Made by a program: the position numbers and the translations under genes. Shown here in pieces: positions 35,337 through 43,401 of a stretch of DNA of 64,000 bases. The stretch comes from Rhodoferax sp. (GTDB lineage: Bacteria > Pseudomonadota > Gammaproteobacteria > Burkholderiales > Burkholderiaceae_C), in contig JAIFLV010000052.1 in the NCBI GenBank assembly GCA_020048895.1, positions 1 through 64,000 on the forward strand, read 5' to 3'. Position 1 is the stretch's first letter. The number at the start of each line of letters is the position of its first letter. Below the pieces are notes generated by a model, which was given only the letters and a program-made list of their open reading frames with translations, had not been told where the DNA came from and ran no database searches.

Positions 35337-36145
35337 TAATTGGACATCAGCACTGGCAGTGTCATGTGCTGCAGCATATAACGTGTGCCGGCACCGCGGC
35401 TCTCAAACGGGAAGCCCATATTGCCATGCGCGCCCATCACCAACAGGTCGGCCCCCCGATCACTGGCGCGGTTGAGCACCATGTCCATGATGCCGAAGTC
35501 CTCGACCACGAACATATCGGTCTTGACCGCAATGCCGTGCGTACCCAGGTGGTTGGCAATTTCAGCGCTGGTAGATTCGCAATCGTCCTTGCGTGCAGAG
35601 ATCGACAGCACATGGGCCAGCGCGCAACCTTCCATCAGAGGCAGCGCATAGTTCAAAGCACGGGCAGCTTCCGGGGCATTGTTCCAGGCGATCAAAGGGC
35701 ACTCACCGATCGTCGCAAAATCGCCCACGTACGGCACCACCAGTACCGGACGCCCACAGCCCACGATCACCTCAGCGGCCAGATCGTCGTGGACATTTCC
35801 CTTGCCATGCTCGTGTTGGCCGAGAATCACCAGATCGGTATGGCGCGCCAGGTCGACAAATAGCCGCAGCACTTCTGTGTGGCTACCACGGTTGATGAAG
35901 CGCCATTCCGCCCCGTCTAGCCCTTCAGTTGCCTTGGTGAACAGAGCCTTGCTGTCCTCGCAGGCCTGCGTGAACTCGGGCGTCGGCCACGACGTCACTA
36001 CCCCCACCCGCAGCGCACGTGTCCTCTTGCCGAACACACCCACCAGCCGTGCACCGTGACGTTTTGCCAGCGCTACGGCCAGTTTCAGGCGTTCGCTGGT
36101 GCGGGGATCCTGGTCCAGGTGGACCATTACATGCTTGAGTGCCAT
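35336..36145 (-). CDS. Universal stress protein, tandem UspA domains
   Basis: 269 aa with two UspA-like halves. The N-half begins KHVMVHLDQDPRTSERLKLAVALAKRHGARLVGV. The C-half ends DLLVMGAHGNMGFPFESRGAGTRYMLQHMTLPVLMSN, where GAHG...G..G(T) is the nucleotide-binding motif; the N-half has only LVILGQHEHGKG. These proteins aid survival under stress, some binding ATP. It is monocistronic, with a long palindrome 60 bp upstream. Confidence 0.9.
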   Translation of the reverse strand: MALKHVMVHLDQDPRTSERLKLAVALAKRHGARLVGVFGKRTRALRVGVVTSWPTPEFTQACEDSKALFTKATEGLDGAEWRFINRGSHTEVLRLFVDLARHTDLVILGQHEHGKGNVHDDLAAEVIVGCGRPVLVVPYVGDFATIGECPLIAWNNAPEAARALNYALPLMEGCALAHVLSISARKDDCESTSAEIANHLGTHGIAVKTDMFVVEDFGIMDMVLNRASDRGADLLVMGAHGNMGFPFESRGAGTRYMLQHMTLPVLMSN

Positions 36146-36204
36146 AACCTTTGACTCCTTGCTTTATTAGAAGAGATTGGGGCACAAGCGCAGACTGGTG
36201 CCGC

Positions 36205-36234
36205 CACAAATTTCAGTATAGGACGAAATTTGTG
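36205..36234. promoter_or_regulatory. Perfect 10-bp palindrome upstream of the UspA gene
   Basis: CACAAATTTC (36,205-36,214) and GAAATTTGTG (36,225-36,234) are fully complementary around AGTATAGGAC. It lies 60-90 bp before the UspA start and 24 bp after the azoR stop, so it may be an operator for the UspA promoter or the azoR terminator stem. No T-run is present. Confidence 0.6.
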
Positions 36235-36257
36235 ACGTGCCAGCGTGGTGCAGCAGT

Positions 36258-36908
36258 TTAGGCTGCCTGAACTGCGCTGGCCTGGTTGGCGGCCAACTGG
36301 GCCACGGCGCGAATTTCGATGTCGGCTGCGGCCAGCGCCTGTGTTCTGGCGGCATCGCCCATGGCGACACCCTCGGCACGTACGAAGCGCACATCGGTAA
36401 TGCCGAAGAAACCAAATACCGTCTGCAGGTAGCTTTCCTGGTGCTCCATGGCGCGTCCGCCCTCACTGGTGGAGTACACGCCACCGCGGGCCGAGGCCAC
36501 GATCACCGTCTTGCCGCCAGCCAGGCCTTGGGGTCCTTTGTCGGTGTAGGTGAAGGTGCGGCCCGCCTGGGCAATGCGGTCTATCCAGGCCTTGAGCTGG
36601 CTGGGGATGGAAAAGTTATACAGCGGGGCGCCCACCACAATGACGTCAGCCGCGAGGAACTGGGACACCAGCGCCTCCGACAAGGCGTTTTCCTGCTTTT
36701 GCACATCGGTCAACGCGGCATCACCCGCTGGCATGCGAAAACCCAGGGAGTCTGCCGAGAGGTGGCTGGGTGCGTGCGTGGCCAGGTCGAGGTACTCTAC
36801 CGTGGTGCCAGGGTGGCTGGCGCGCCATTTGGCAACAATCCTGGCGGTAAGCTGGCGCGAGGTGGAGTTGGCGGCCAGGATGCTGGAGTCAATGTGGAGC
36901 AGTTTCAT
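36258..36908 (-). CDS. azoR: FMN-dependent NADH-azoreductase
   Basis: 216 aa flavodoxin-like quinone/azo reductase. The start [25 protein letters not shown] is characteristic, as are [27 protein letters not shown] (FMN-binding) and the SARGGVYS loop. It reduces quinones and azo bonds with NADH and FMN in the cytosol and protects against electrophile stress. It diverges from a LysR regulator across 124 bp containing a TTGCGT-type palindrome, the usual arrangement for LysR-controlled azoR genes. Confidence 0.9.
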   Translation of the reverse strand: MKLLHIDSSILAANSTSRQLTARIVAKWRASHPGTTVEYLDLATHAPSHLSADSLGFRMPAGDAALTDVQKQENALSEALVSQFLAADVIVVGAPLYNFSIPSQLKAWIDRIAQAGRTFTYTDKGPQGLAGGKTVIVASARGGVYSTSEGGRAMEHQESYLQTVFGFFGITDVRFVRAEGVAMGDAARTQALAAADIEIRAVAQLAANQASAVQAA

Positions 36909-36982
36909 GGTGATTTCCTTGAAGGTTACTGCGAGTTGCAGCGATGGATAAAGTATGCGGGTGGCACCAATATTTGATAAGT

Positions 36983-36996
36983 ACGCAAAATTGCGT
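36983..36996. promoter_or_regulatory. Candidate LysR operator between azoR and its regulator
   Basis: ACGCAA-AA-TTGCGT is a perfect 6-bp palindrome in the divergent gap, 37 bp before the regulator start and 75 bp before azoR. Its placement suits a LysR recognition site controlling both genes. Confidence 0.5.
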
Positions 36997-37032
36997 TAGA
37001 TTGTTCTATTGGCAGGACTATGGAGCCATGCA

Positions 37033-37953
37033 ATGCAGGATTTAAACGACCTGGTGTACTTTGCCGAGGTGGTAGATCGCGGTGGCTTTGCCGCTGCCGG
37101 GCGCGCTTTAGGTTTGCCCAAGTCGCGCATCTCGCGCCGGGTGGCGGAACTCGAGGCGCGCCTGGGCGTGCGGCTGTTGCAGCGCACCACGCGCAAGCTG
37201 TCACTCACCGCAGTGGGCGAGCAATTTCACCGGCATTGCGTTGCCATGCGCGAAAACGCGCAGGCTGCGGCCGATACCGTGGCACAGGCGCAGACCGAGC
37301 CGCGTGGCCTGATCCGCGTGGCGTGCCCGGTGACGCTGGCGCAAACCACGCTGGGGCCCATCCTGCCGCTGTTCCTGGCGCACCACCCGCAAGTGCGCAT
37401 CGACATGCGGGTGAGCAACCGCGCCGTGGACCTGGTGGAAGAGGGCTTCGATGTGGCGCTGCGGGTGCGCCCCACGCTGGAAGACAGTGGCAGTCTGGTC
37501 ATCAAGAACTTTGGCCTCACACGCACCTTGCTGGTTGCCAGCCCGGCGCAGCTGGCGCGCCAAGGGCACCCTGCGGCCGTGATGGACCTCGGCAGGCTGG
37601 ACACGGTCAATATGTCGATGGCGGGTGACCGCGCCACCTGGCAATTGGTGGGGCCGGACGGCGCCACGCACGCCTTTGTGCACCAGCCGCGCTACGTGGC
37701 AGACGACCTGCTGACGCTCAAGCTCGCGGTACTGCGCGGCACCGGTATCTGCGCCCTGCCCGACTACATGTGCAGCGATGAGCTGCGCGACCGTTTGCTG
37801 GTGCCCGTGCTGCCCGGCTGGGCGCCGCTACCCGGTATCTTTCATGCCGTGTTTCCCTCGCGCCGCGGCCTGGTGCCGGCGGTACGGGCGTTTCTGGACT
37901 TTCTGGGCGCAGCGATCGAGCGCGAGGGGCTGGCGCAGGAACTCGCTGGGTAA
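37033..37953 (+). CDS. LysR-family regulator, probably of azoR
   Basis: ATG at 37,033 behind GGAG; the track's 37,009 start is less good. 306 aa. Winged HTH: LNDLVYFAEVVDRGGFAAAGRALGLPKSRISRRVAELEARLGVRLLQRTTRKLSLT. The effector domain begins EPRGLIRVACPVTLAQT. It belongs to the large group of LysR proteins acting on neighbouring quinone or azo-reductase genes. The ligand is unknown. Confidence 0.9.
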   Translation: MQDLNDLVYFAEVVDRGGFAAAGRALGLPKSRISRRVAELEARLGVRLLQRTTRKLSLTAVGEQFHRHCVAMRENAQAAADTVAQAQTEPRGLIRVACPVTLAQTTLGPILPLFLAHHPQVRIDMRVSNRAVDLVEEGFDVALRVRPTLEDSGSLVIKNFGLTRTLLVASPAQLARQGHPAAVMDLGRLDTVNMSMAGDRATWQLVGPDGATHAFVHQPRYVADDLLTLKLAVLRGTGICALPDYMCSDELRDRLLVPVLPGWAPLPGIFHAVFPSRRGLVPAVRAFLDFLGAAIEREGLAQELAG

Positions 37954-38052
37954 GAGGCAAATCAGCCTCCAGCGCCCGTGGAATGTGCGTGAGACGCTAG
38001 CAAAACTGTAGCGCAATCAGTTCGGAAAGCGCTCGGGCTCAGGGCGTACCCA

Positions 38053-38631
38053 CTATTCGCGCAGCGCATGTTCAATCCGTCGGTCAGGGACAAACCAGAT
38101 CAGCGTCACCCCAATAAGCAGTGCACCGGCTGCCCAGGAGTATCCCAGCAGCGCCAGTGGAATGGCCAGCAGGTAGGCCACCAAAGACACCTTGCCTTTG
38201 GTGTCTCCCCCAACCGCGTTGGCAAGTACCGACTCATTGCCGTGCAACGCAATAATCTGCCGCTGCAGGGTGACATAAGCAATGGCACACAGCAGCAGAT
38301 TGGTCGAATACAGTGCCACCGGGGCGGGCAGAAAATGGTTCTCCCCCATCCATCCGGTGGTGAACGGCAGCAGCGATAGCCAGAACAGCAAGTGCATATT
38401 GGCCCACAAAATGCGGCCATTGACCTGTTTGACCGAATGCAGCATGTGGTGGTGGTTGTTCCAGTACACGCCCACATTTACAAAGCTGAGCACATAACTT
38501 AGAAACACCGACCCCAGTGCCGCAAGGTCAGCCCACGCTGCACCGTGCGGCACCTTCAATTCCAGCACCATGATGGTGATGATGATGGCAATAACACCAT
38601 CGCTGAATGCCTCCAAACGTCCTTTGCCCAT
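38053..38631 (-). CDS. TMEM175-family (DUF1211) membrane protein
   Basis: 192 aa, ATG at 38,631 with AAAGGAG. Six hydrophobic helices. The first carries RLEAFSDGVIAIIITIMVLELKVP, the F-S-D signature of TMEM175 K+ channels (bacterial forms have a single six-helix repeat). VYWNNHHHMLHSV is also typical. It should form a potassium-permeable channel. It is the last gene of a three-gene minus-strand operon with an F420-like reductase and a DJ-1 protein, divergent from a LysR gene. Confidence 0.88.
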   Translation of the reverse strand: MGKGRLEAFSDGVIAIIITIMVLELKVPHGAAWADLAALGSVFLSYVLSFVNVGVYWNNHHHMLHSVKQVNGRILWANMHLLFWLSLLPFTTGWMGENHFLPAPVALYSTNLLLCAIAYVTLQRQIIALHGNESVLANAVGGDTKGKVSLVAYLLAIPLALLGYSWAAGALLIGVTLIWFVPDRRIEHALRE

Positions 38632-38656
38632 GGGGACTCCTTTGTCTGTGGTGGTC

Positions 38657-39286
38657 TCAGTCTTTATGCAAGATGCCGAAGGCGAAGTTGCGCCCCAATC
38701 CTTGCTTGAACGCCATGTGAATCCAGGTCATTGCAAACGGCTCCACATAGCGGGCAGCAGACAAAGGCCCCAAGTCCACGGCGTCAAAACCAATGAGCGC
38801 CGCCAGGGCGATGACTTTGGCGCGCGCCTGCGCATCGTCGCCACACACCGGCATGAACGGCAGACCGCGTGCAAAGCTGGCATCGGCCATGTTTTCGGCC
38901 CCGGTGGTGTTGAACGCTTTGACCACCTTGGCCGTGGGTGCCCAGCGGGCAAGTTGCTCGGCTGCACTGGTCGTGGTGCCCACCGTCAGCCCCGCCAGGC
39001 CGGCTGCCAGCGGGTTGGTGGCATCCACCAAAACCTTGCCTTGCCAGTCCGACACGCTGCGGGCAATCGCCTCTGTGGCAGCAAATGGCACCGCCAGAAT
39101 CACCACCTCGCTAGCCGCGACGGCTTGTTCCACGGTGCCAAGCGCTGCCATGGGGCCCAAAGCGGCGGCAGCGCTTTGGTATTTTTCCGGGTTGGGCACG
39201 CCGAAGAAAACTTCTTCGCCTTGCCGAATGAACGCTTGGGCCAGAGCCTTGCCAACATTACCCGCACCGATGATGGAAATACGCAT
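38657..39286 (-). CDS. NADP-dependent oxidoreductase, F420-reductase-like
   Basis: 209 aa with an immediate Rossmann motif (MRISIIGAGNVGKALAQAF) and the pattern of NADPH-dependent F420 reductase-like proteins: VILAVPF, KVLVDATNPL, KAFNTTGAENM, DAVDLGPLSAARYVEP. In non-actinobacterial hosts the role is unclear; a dinucleotide-linked reductase is likely. GGAGG precedes the ATG. It is 15 bp from the DJ-1 gene stop and 25 bp from the TMEM175 start. Confidence 0.85.
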   Translation of the reverse strand: MRISIIGAGNVGKALAQAFIRQGEEVFFGVPNPEKYQSAAAALGPMAALGTVEQAVAASEVVILAVPFAATEAIARSVSDWQGKVLVDATNPLAAGLAGLTVGTTTSAAEQLARWAPTAKVVKAFNTTGAENMADASFARGLPFMPVCGDDAQARAKVIALAALIGFDAVDLGPLSAARYVEPFAMTWIHMAFKQGLGRNFAFGILHKD

Positions 39287-39301
39287 GATGATCCTCCAAC
39301 C

Positions 39302-40072
39302 TTATCGGCCCAAGGTCTCAATGACCAGACGGGCAGTGTCCGCACCTGAGAAGTTCTGCTGCCCGGTGATGAGGTTGCCGTCGCGCACCGCAAACCCGCG
39401 CCACAGTCCAGCTTGCACAAAGTTGCCGCCCAATTCCTTCAGGCGATCTTCAATGCGCCACGGCATCACATGCTTGTCGCGCGGCAGCATGCCGTAGCTC
39501 CACACGGCGTTGTCGGCAAAGTCCTCTTCCACATTGGCAAATCCGGTCACGGTCTTGCCCTTGACCAGGTAGTCGCCATTGCTCAGTTTGGCAAACGCGA
39601 GTACGGCAGTGCCGTGGCACAGCGCGCAGGTGACCTTGCCAGCTTCATAAAACGCGACAAACTTGTTGAGCAGCGCGCTGGCCTTGTCGTATGTGAACAT
39701 GGGGGCCTGGCCGCCCGCGACCACGATGGCGTCGAACCGGGCCACCTCCAGATCGGCTACTTTTCGGGTGTTCTCCACCATAGCGTTCAATTCGGGTGTG
39801 TGAATAAAGCCCTGGGTAATCAGATCGGTCTTGCTGTAACCGCTGGCGTCGTTGGGGTCGCTCATGCCATCGGCATCGCATTTGCCGCCGTCAGGGCTGA
39901 ATATTTCCACTTCGTAACCGGCCTCTTCAAACGCCAGGTAGGGGTGGGTCAACTCGCTCCACCAGAAGCCTATGGGCCAGCCGGTGGTGGTGGACACCGC
40001 CGGGTTGGCGATGACGATGGCAACCCGTTTTTTGCTCTTGGGGTTAGAAACGTTGGGGTCTTTCAGGCTCAT
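39302..40072 (-). CDS. DJ-1/PfpI-family protein (type 1 glutamine amidotransferase-like)
   Basis: ATG at 40,072 with GGAG upstream (256 aa); the track start is 12 codons earlier. The DJ-1 core shows HPYLAFEEAGYEVEIFSPDGG, FDAIVVAGGQAPMFTYD and the nucleophile elbow TCALCHGTAVL. Relatives include Hsp31-like and isonitrile-hydratase-like members; a stress or glyoxalase-type function is likely. It is the first gene of the LysR-divergent operon. Confidence 0.85.
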   Translation of the reverse strand: MSLKDPNVSNPKSKKRVAIVIANPAVSTTTGWPIGFWWSELTHPYLAFEEAGYEVEIFSPDGGKCDADGMSDPNDASGYSKTDLITQGFIHTPELNAMVENTRKVADLEVARFDAIVVAGGQAPMFTYDKASALLNKFVAFYEAGKVTCALCHGTAVLAFAKLSNGDYLVKGKTVTGFANVEEDFADNAVWSYGMLPRDKHVMPWRIEDRLKELGGNFVQAGLWRGFAVRDGNLITGQQNFSGADTARLVIETLGR

Positions 40073-40172
40073 GGAATGCTCCGGTAGGGGTTGATCACTG
40101 CGCTGCAAAAAGCGTGAGCCCGGAGTTTCCAGTACCGCTGAAATTAGATAAATACATCAACTTGCGACATAC

Positions 40173-40192
40173 TGTTGCACCATATAGCAACA
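40173..40192. promoter_or_regulatory. Candidate LysR operator in the DJ-1/LysR divergent gap
   Basis: TGTTGC (40,173-40,178) and GCAACA (40,187-40,192) form a symmetric T-N11-A-like site 13 bp before the regulator start, with GGAGG just downstream. It is suited to autorepression and activation of the divergent operon. Confidence 0.5.
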
Positions 40193-40204
40193 ATGGAGGT
40201 TGTC

Positions 40205-41080
40205 ATGGAGTTGCAAGAGCTGAGCGCGTTCGTCAAGGTGGTGCAAACAGGCAGCTTCACCCGCGCTGCCGAAAGCCTGGGTACCCAGAAAGCGCATTTG
40301 TCCCGCGTCATCACCCAACTTGAAAAGAAGCTGGAGGTGCGGTTGCTGGAGCGCACGACACGGTCACTGTCACTGACCGAAGTCGGGCGCGAAATGTTTG
40401 AGCGTGCGGTGGGTATTTTGGGCGCCGTCGACGACGCGCAACGCGCCGCCCAGAAAACCCAGGCCGAGCCGCGTGGCGTGCTCAAGCTGACCTGCGGCGT
40501 TGAATTCGGCATGGTTGCCGTGAGCCGCTGGATCACCGATTACCTGCAACGCTACCCCCAGGTGCAAGTCCAGGCAGAGTTCACCGGTCGCCTGGTGGAC
40601 CTGGTGCACGAAGGCTTCGATCTGGCCATTCGGGTGGGTAATTTGCCAGATTCCAGCCTTGCGGCGCGCAAACTGGGTAGCCTGGAATACGGGTTGTTTG
40701 CCAGTCCGGAATACCTGTCACGGCGCGGCGTACCGGCTACGCCCGCTGCGCTTTCCGCCCACGATCGCCTGGCGTTTAGCGGCGGAACGCAGTCGCAGAC
40801 CTGGCGTTTACGCAACGGATCAGACGAGGCCTGTGTAGAGACAGCGCCGCGGCTTTTGGTCAACAACAGTTTTGCCGTTCGTGATGCTGTGGCACAGGGT
40901 CTCGGTGTTGCACAACTGCCGCTGGTGGTGATCCAGCACCAGCTCAGCCAAGGTTTGCTCGTGCGCGTTTTACCAGACTGGAAGCCGCCGGATATGCCAG
41001 TGCACGCGGTTTTCCCGAGTGCGCGGTACTTGACGCCAAAGGTCCGGGCCTTCATTGACCTTGGGGTGGAGGCTTTTTAG
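40205..41080 (+). CDS. LysR-family regulator of the DJ-1/reductase/TMEM175 operon
   Basis: ATG at 40,205 behind TGGAGG (the track gives 40,175). 291 aa with HTH MELQELSAFVKVVQTGSFTRAAESLGTQKAHLSRVITQLEKKLEVRLLERTTRSLSLT and an effector domain (EPRGVLKLTCGVEFG). It is similar in style to the regulator at 37,033, and both sit divergent from redox genes. The ligand is unknown. Confidence 0.9.
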   Translation: MELQELSAFVKVVQTGSFTRAAESLGTQKAHLSRVITQLEKKLEVRLLERTTRSLSLTEVGREMFERAVGILGAVDDAQRAAQKTQAEPRGVLKLTCGVEFGMVAVSRWITDYLQRYPQVQVQAEFTGRLVDLVHEGFDLAIRVGNLPDSSLAARKLGSLEYGLFASPEYLSRRGVPATPAALSAHDRLAFSGGTQSQTWRLRNGSDEACVETAPRLLVNNSFAVRDAVAQGLGVAQLPLVVIQHQLSQGLLVRVLPDWKPPDMPVHAVFPSARYLTPKVRAFIDLGVEAF

Positions 41081-41660
41081 GAGGTTGCTGAGTAGATATC
41101 AGTCCAATCGGCCTCCATCGCACGGCGGATTTGCGTGAAGTGCTACTTTTTTGGGATTGAATAGATTGACGGAGTCTGGTGTGGTGGTGCTGGCTGATCA
41201 TGGCATTGTGGGCGATCTGTTTGTGGGGAAAAGCTGCGTATTTGTCCAGCAAAGGATAATGAAGCACCGGCTAACTTGTTGAAAAAAAATGACTTTCTCC
41301 GTTTTTGAATTTCATTATCTTGGGCCAAAGATAATGAAATAGAGCAATCTGTGGCCAAGCAAGCCCGTTGTTTGGCTGCAATTCCACCTGCCGCCATTGA
41401 TGCACCTGAGCCGCCAACGAGCCTGCCGGTTCGTATACGCCACCACAATCTTGTGGGCCACCGGGTGAGCCAACACCACCATGACCGGGCTGTCGGCCGC
41501 CAGTAGAACTTTTAATGCCGACTGCTCCAGTGGGGAGTGAAATCTACTGACCACAGCCAGTTAGCACGGTTTGCCCATCCCATTGCCAATGCGTTGCGGC
41601 CAAGGGTTTTCCCTCAATTAACCCATCGCTGGATAATGACTGCATCCACAAACCTTTGAT
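41081..41660. other. 580-bp non-coding stretch with repeated GATAATGA motifs
   Basis: No credible gene; the small minus-strand ORFs (41,052-41,554) look like noise. It contains GGATAATGA at 41,255-41,263 and 41,631-41,639 and a 13-bp palindrome at 41,309-41,340. A further palindrome lies just beyond, inside the 3' end of the AlbA_2 gene. The stretch is more AT-rich than the flanks and may be a remnant of lost mobile DNA. Confidence 0.5.
41309..41340. repeat. 13-bp palindrome with TTTCATTATCTT arms
   Basis: ATTTCATTATCTT / AAGATAATGAAAT with loop GGGCCA. The arms are perfect. It could be an operator or a recombination/REP-type element. It shares its core (TTCATTATC...GATAATGAA with a GGCC-containing loop) with 41,688-41,715. 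Confidence 0.7.
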
Positions 41661-43184
41661 TTACATAGGTTTTTTGTCATTTCCATTTTCATTATCCAGG
41701 CCAAAAGATAATGAATACGTCAAATCCATCAAACCTGCCAGCTCCGGCTTGGTGTAGCTGGCCTGCTGGCGTGAAGCCGCTGGCAACGCCACCAAGACCC
41801 CCTGCGCCACCCACTGCCGCAGTTGCTTGGATGAGGCCAACGTGTCTAACCCCGAAATTTCGCGCAGCTTGCCGTTGGCGATGGGGCCATTGCGGTCTAT
41901 CCAGTCGCTCACCTGCACCCACAGCGGGGGGCGCTCTTCATTGAGCAGGGTCACCACCAAAGTGGGCACCGCTGCGTCCAACTGCTCGCGGTACAAAGGC
42001 TCGTACAAACTGGCTTGCGCCATCTGCGCAAACATCATGGGCACCCCCTCACCTGCGTCCACATTGGGTGGGTTGGGAAACTCGCGCAGGTTCCGCGCCA
42101 GCAATCCGTTGCGGGTCACGGAACCTGTCTTCTCTATCGTGGCCGGGGTCAGGCTGCCCGGAAGACGGCCTGGGCTCTCCACCTCCACCCTGTCATCAAA
42201 AATACGAATCTGTATGTCACGGTTCAACCGGTAGTCCCGGTGCACCACCGCGTTGGTAATGGCCTCTTTGATCACCCGCTCCGGAAAGCGATAGCGCGTC
42301 TTGAAACCCGAGCCCTCCATGGTCAACCCCACGGCCAAGCGGTCCAGCACATAGGCCTGCGCTTTGGCAATCTGTTCCACCGCCGGTCCGGTTATGGTCT
42401 TAGGTGGCAGCAGCAAGTTTGGCACCTCGCCACGCAAAATCACCTTGCCCTTGTAATGGAACACACGAATGTCCGCCCGCATGCCCTGCCCCGCCAACAA
42501 AGCGCCTGGCTCATCCGCAAACAACAACAGCGCAGCCAGCAAAGGCTGCTGCACACCGTCCATCGACGCCGTCAGCCCCAGCTTTGGCAAGCGTACGGCC
42601 AAGTCCATATCAGCCAAACCGCGCGTGAGGCAGTAGCTGCGCCAGGCATCGGTGTTCAGTAAGTCCAGCTCGACGGGCATGGGCAGAGTCTCTGCACTCT
42701 TCACTCCACGCTGGTAGGCCAGGTCTGCAATCTCTGCCGCGATCAACTGGCGGTTGCTGGCATCCATGCGCGTCCAGGTTCCATCGCCCACAATGGAGTG
42801 CACTTGGTTGCTCTTTTCTACCCGCAACAACACAACATGCCCAGGATGACCGGTGTTCAACGTACAGGCCACACGAATCCAATGCAGCTTGGTGATAGCA
42901 GGCGTAAAGCGGGTGAGCAACTCGGCGCAGAAGTTGTCAAAGCCTTCGAGGTTTTCTTCAATGCCAAACAAACGGCTTTGCGGCTTGTCACCCGGCTTCA
43001 TGGCCTTGGCATCGCCAATACCCATCACCAGCAAACCGCCCTCGGTATTGGCAAAGGCGCAGATGGCTTCATACATGCGCCCCTGTTTGCCACTGATGCG
43101 CTTGAAGTCGAGCGTGCGGCTCTCATGGGCCGCCAGCAATGCGGTGATGCGATCGGCGGATTGGGCGGGGGAGAGATCAATCAT
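41661..43184 (-). CDS. Schlafen-AlbA_2 / RecG-like ATP-binding protein
   Basis: ATG at 43,184 has GAGG 6 nt upstream (507 aa); the track start at 43,268 lies in another gene remnant. The N-terminal AlbA_2 domain shows ESRTLDFKRIS and YEAICAFANTEGGLLVMGIGD. The middle carries the HATPase_c_4-type part (ERVIKEAITNAVVHRDYRLN, VESPGRLPGSLTP). The C-terminus is winged-helix-like. This family is widespread in accessory regions, often beside helicases, toxins or restriction genes. A palindrome (41,688-41,715) lies within its last codons. Confidence 0.88.
   Translation of the reverse strand: MIDLSPAQSADRITALLAAHESRTLDFKRISGKQGRMYEAICAFANTEGGLLVMGIGDAKAMKPGDKPQSRLFGIEENLEGFDNFCAELLTRFTPAITKLHWIRVACTLNTGHPGHVVLLRVEKSNQVHSIVGDGTWTRMDASNRQLIAAEIADLAYQRGVKSAETLPMPVELDLLNTDAWRSYCLTRGLADMDLAVRLPKLGLTASMDGVQQPLLAALLLFADEPGALLAGQGMRADIRVFHYKGKVILRGEVPNLLLPPKTITGPAVEQIAKAQAYVLDRLAVGLTMEGSGFKTRYRFPERVIKEAITNAVVHRDYRLNRDIQIRIFDDRVEVESPGRLPGSLTPATIEKTGSVTRNGLLARNLREFPNPPNVDAGEGVPMMFAQMAQASLYEPLYREQLDAAVPTLVVTLLNEERPPLWVQVSDWIDRNGPIANGKLREISGLDTLASSKQLRQWVAQGVLVALPAASRQQASYTKPELAGLMDLTYSLSFGLDNENGNDKKPM
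41688..41715. repeat. Second GATAATGAA palindrome, inside the 3' end of the AlbA_2 gene
   Basis: TTCATTATC (41,688-41,696) and GATAATGAA (41,707-41,715) with loop CAGGCCAAAA. It has the same core and GGCC loop as 41,309-41,340. Being at the extreme 3' end of the gene, it may mark the edge of a transferred cassette. Confidence 0.65.
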
Positions 43185-43317
43185 CGACATCCTCAACCGC
43201 CTGCCAACCCCGCAAGTCCAGATAGCCCACGCAAAAGCCAGCACGCTTGGAAACCTGCATCGTCCCACGCACGGTGGTTAGCAGTTCTTGCTCAATGTTG
43301 TCGAAGATCCGAGTCAT
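43177..43317 (-). pseudogene. N-terminal remnant of a helicase/PLD-type protein (46 aa)
   Basis: ATG at 43,317 gives a 46-residue peptide with FDNIEQELLTTVRGTMQVSK and AGFCVGYLDLRGWQ. I recognise this as the usual N-terminus of large helicase or PLD-containing restriction/defence proteins (roughly ...VSKRADFCVGYFNLRGW...). It stops just after this motif, in overlap with the AlbA_2 start. The likely reading is a truncated gene whose body was deleted; a genuine small protein cannot be excluded. Confidence 0.45.
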
Positions 43318-43401
43318 GATTTGGCGCGTTGTTTCCCTGTCCGCATTGTGCATTCCAAATCCACTCGACCACATTCTTTCCCGCCCGCACGGTTCGGGGC
43401 A

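Noticed and set aside
38053-40072. Treating the F420-like reductase as evidence of coenzyme F420 use
   Set aside because: The family name is historical; many bacteria without F420 carry such Rossmann proteins, and no F420 biosynthesis gene is present here.
41052-41554. Small minus-strand ORFs in the 41-kb gap
   Set aside because: Low-complexity, no ribosome sites and no recognisable motifs; they fall over the GATAATGA palindromes.
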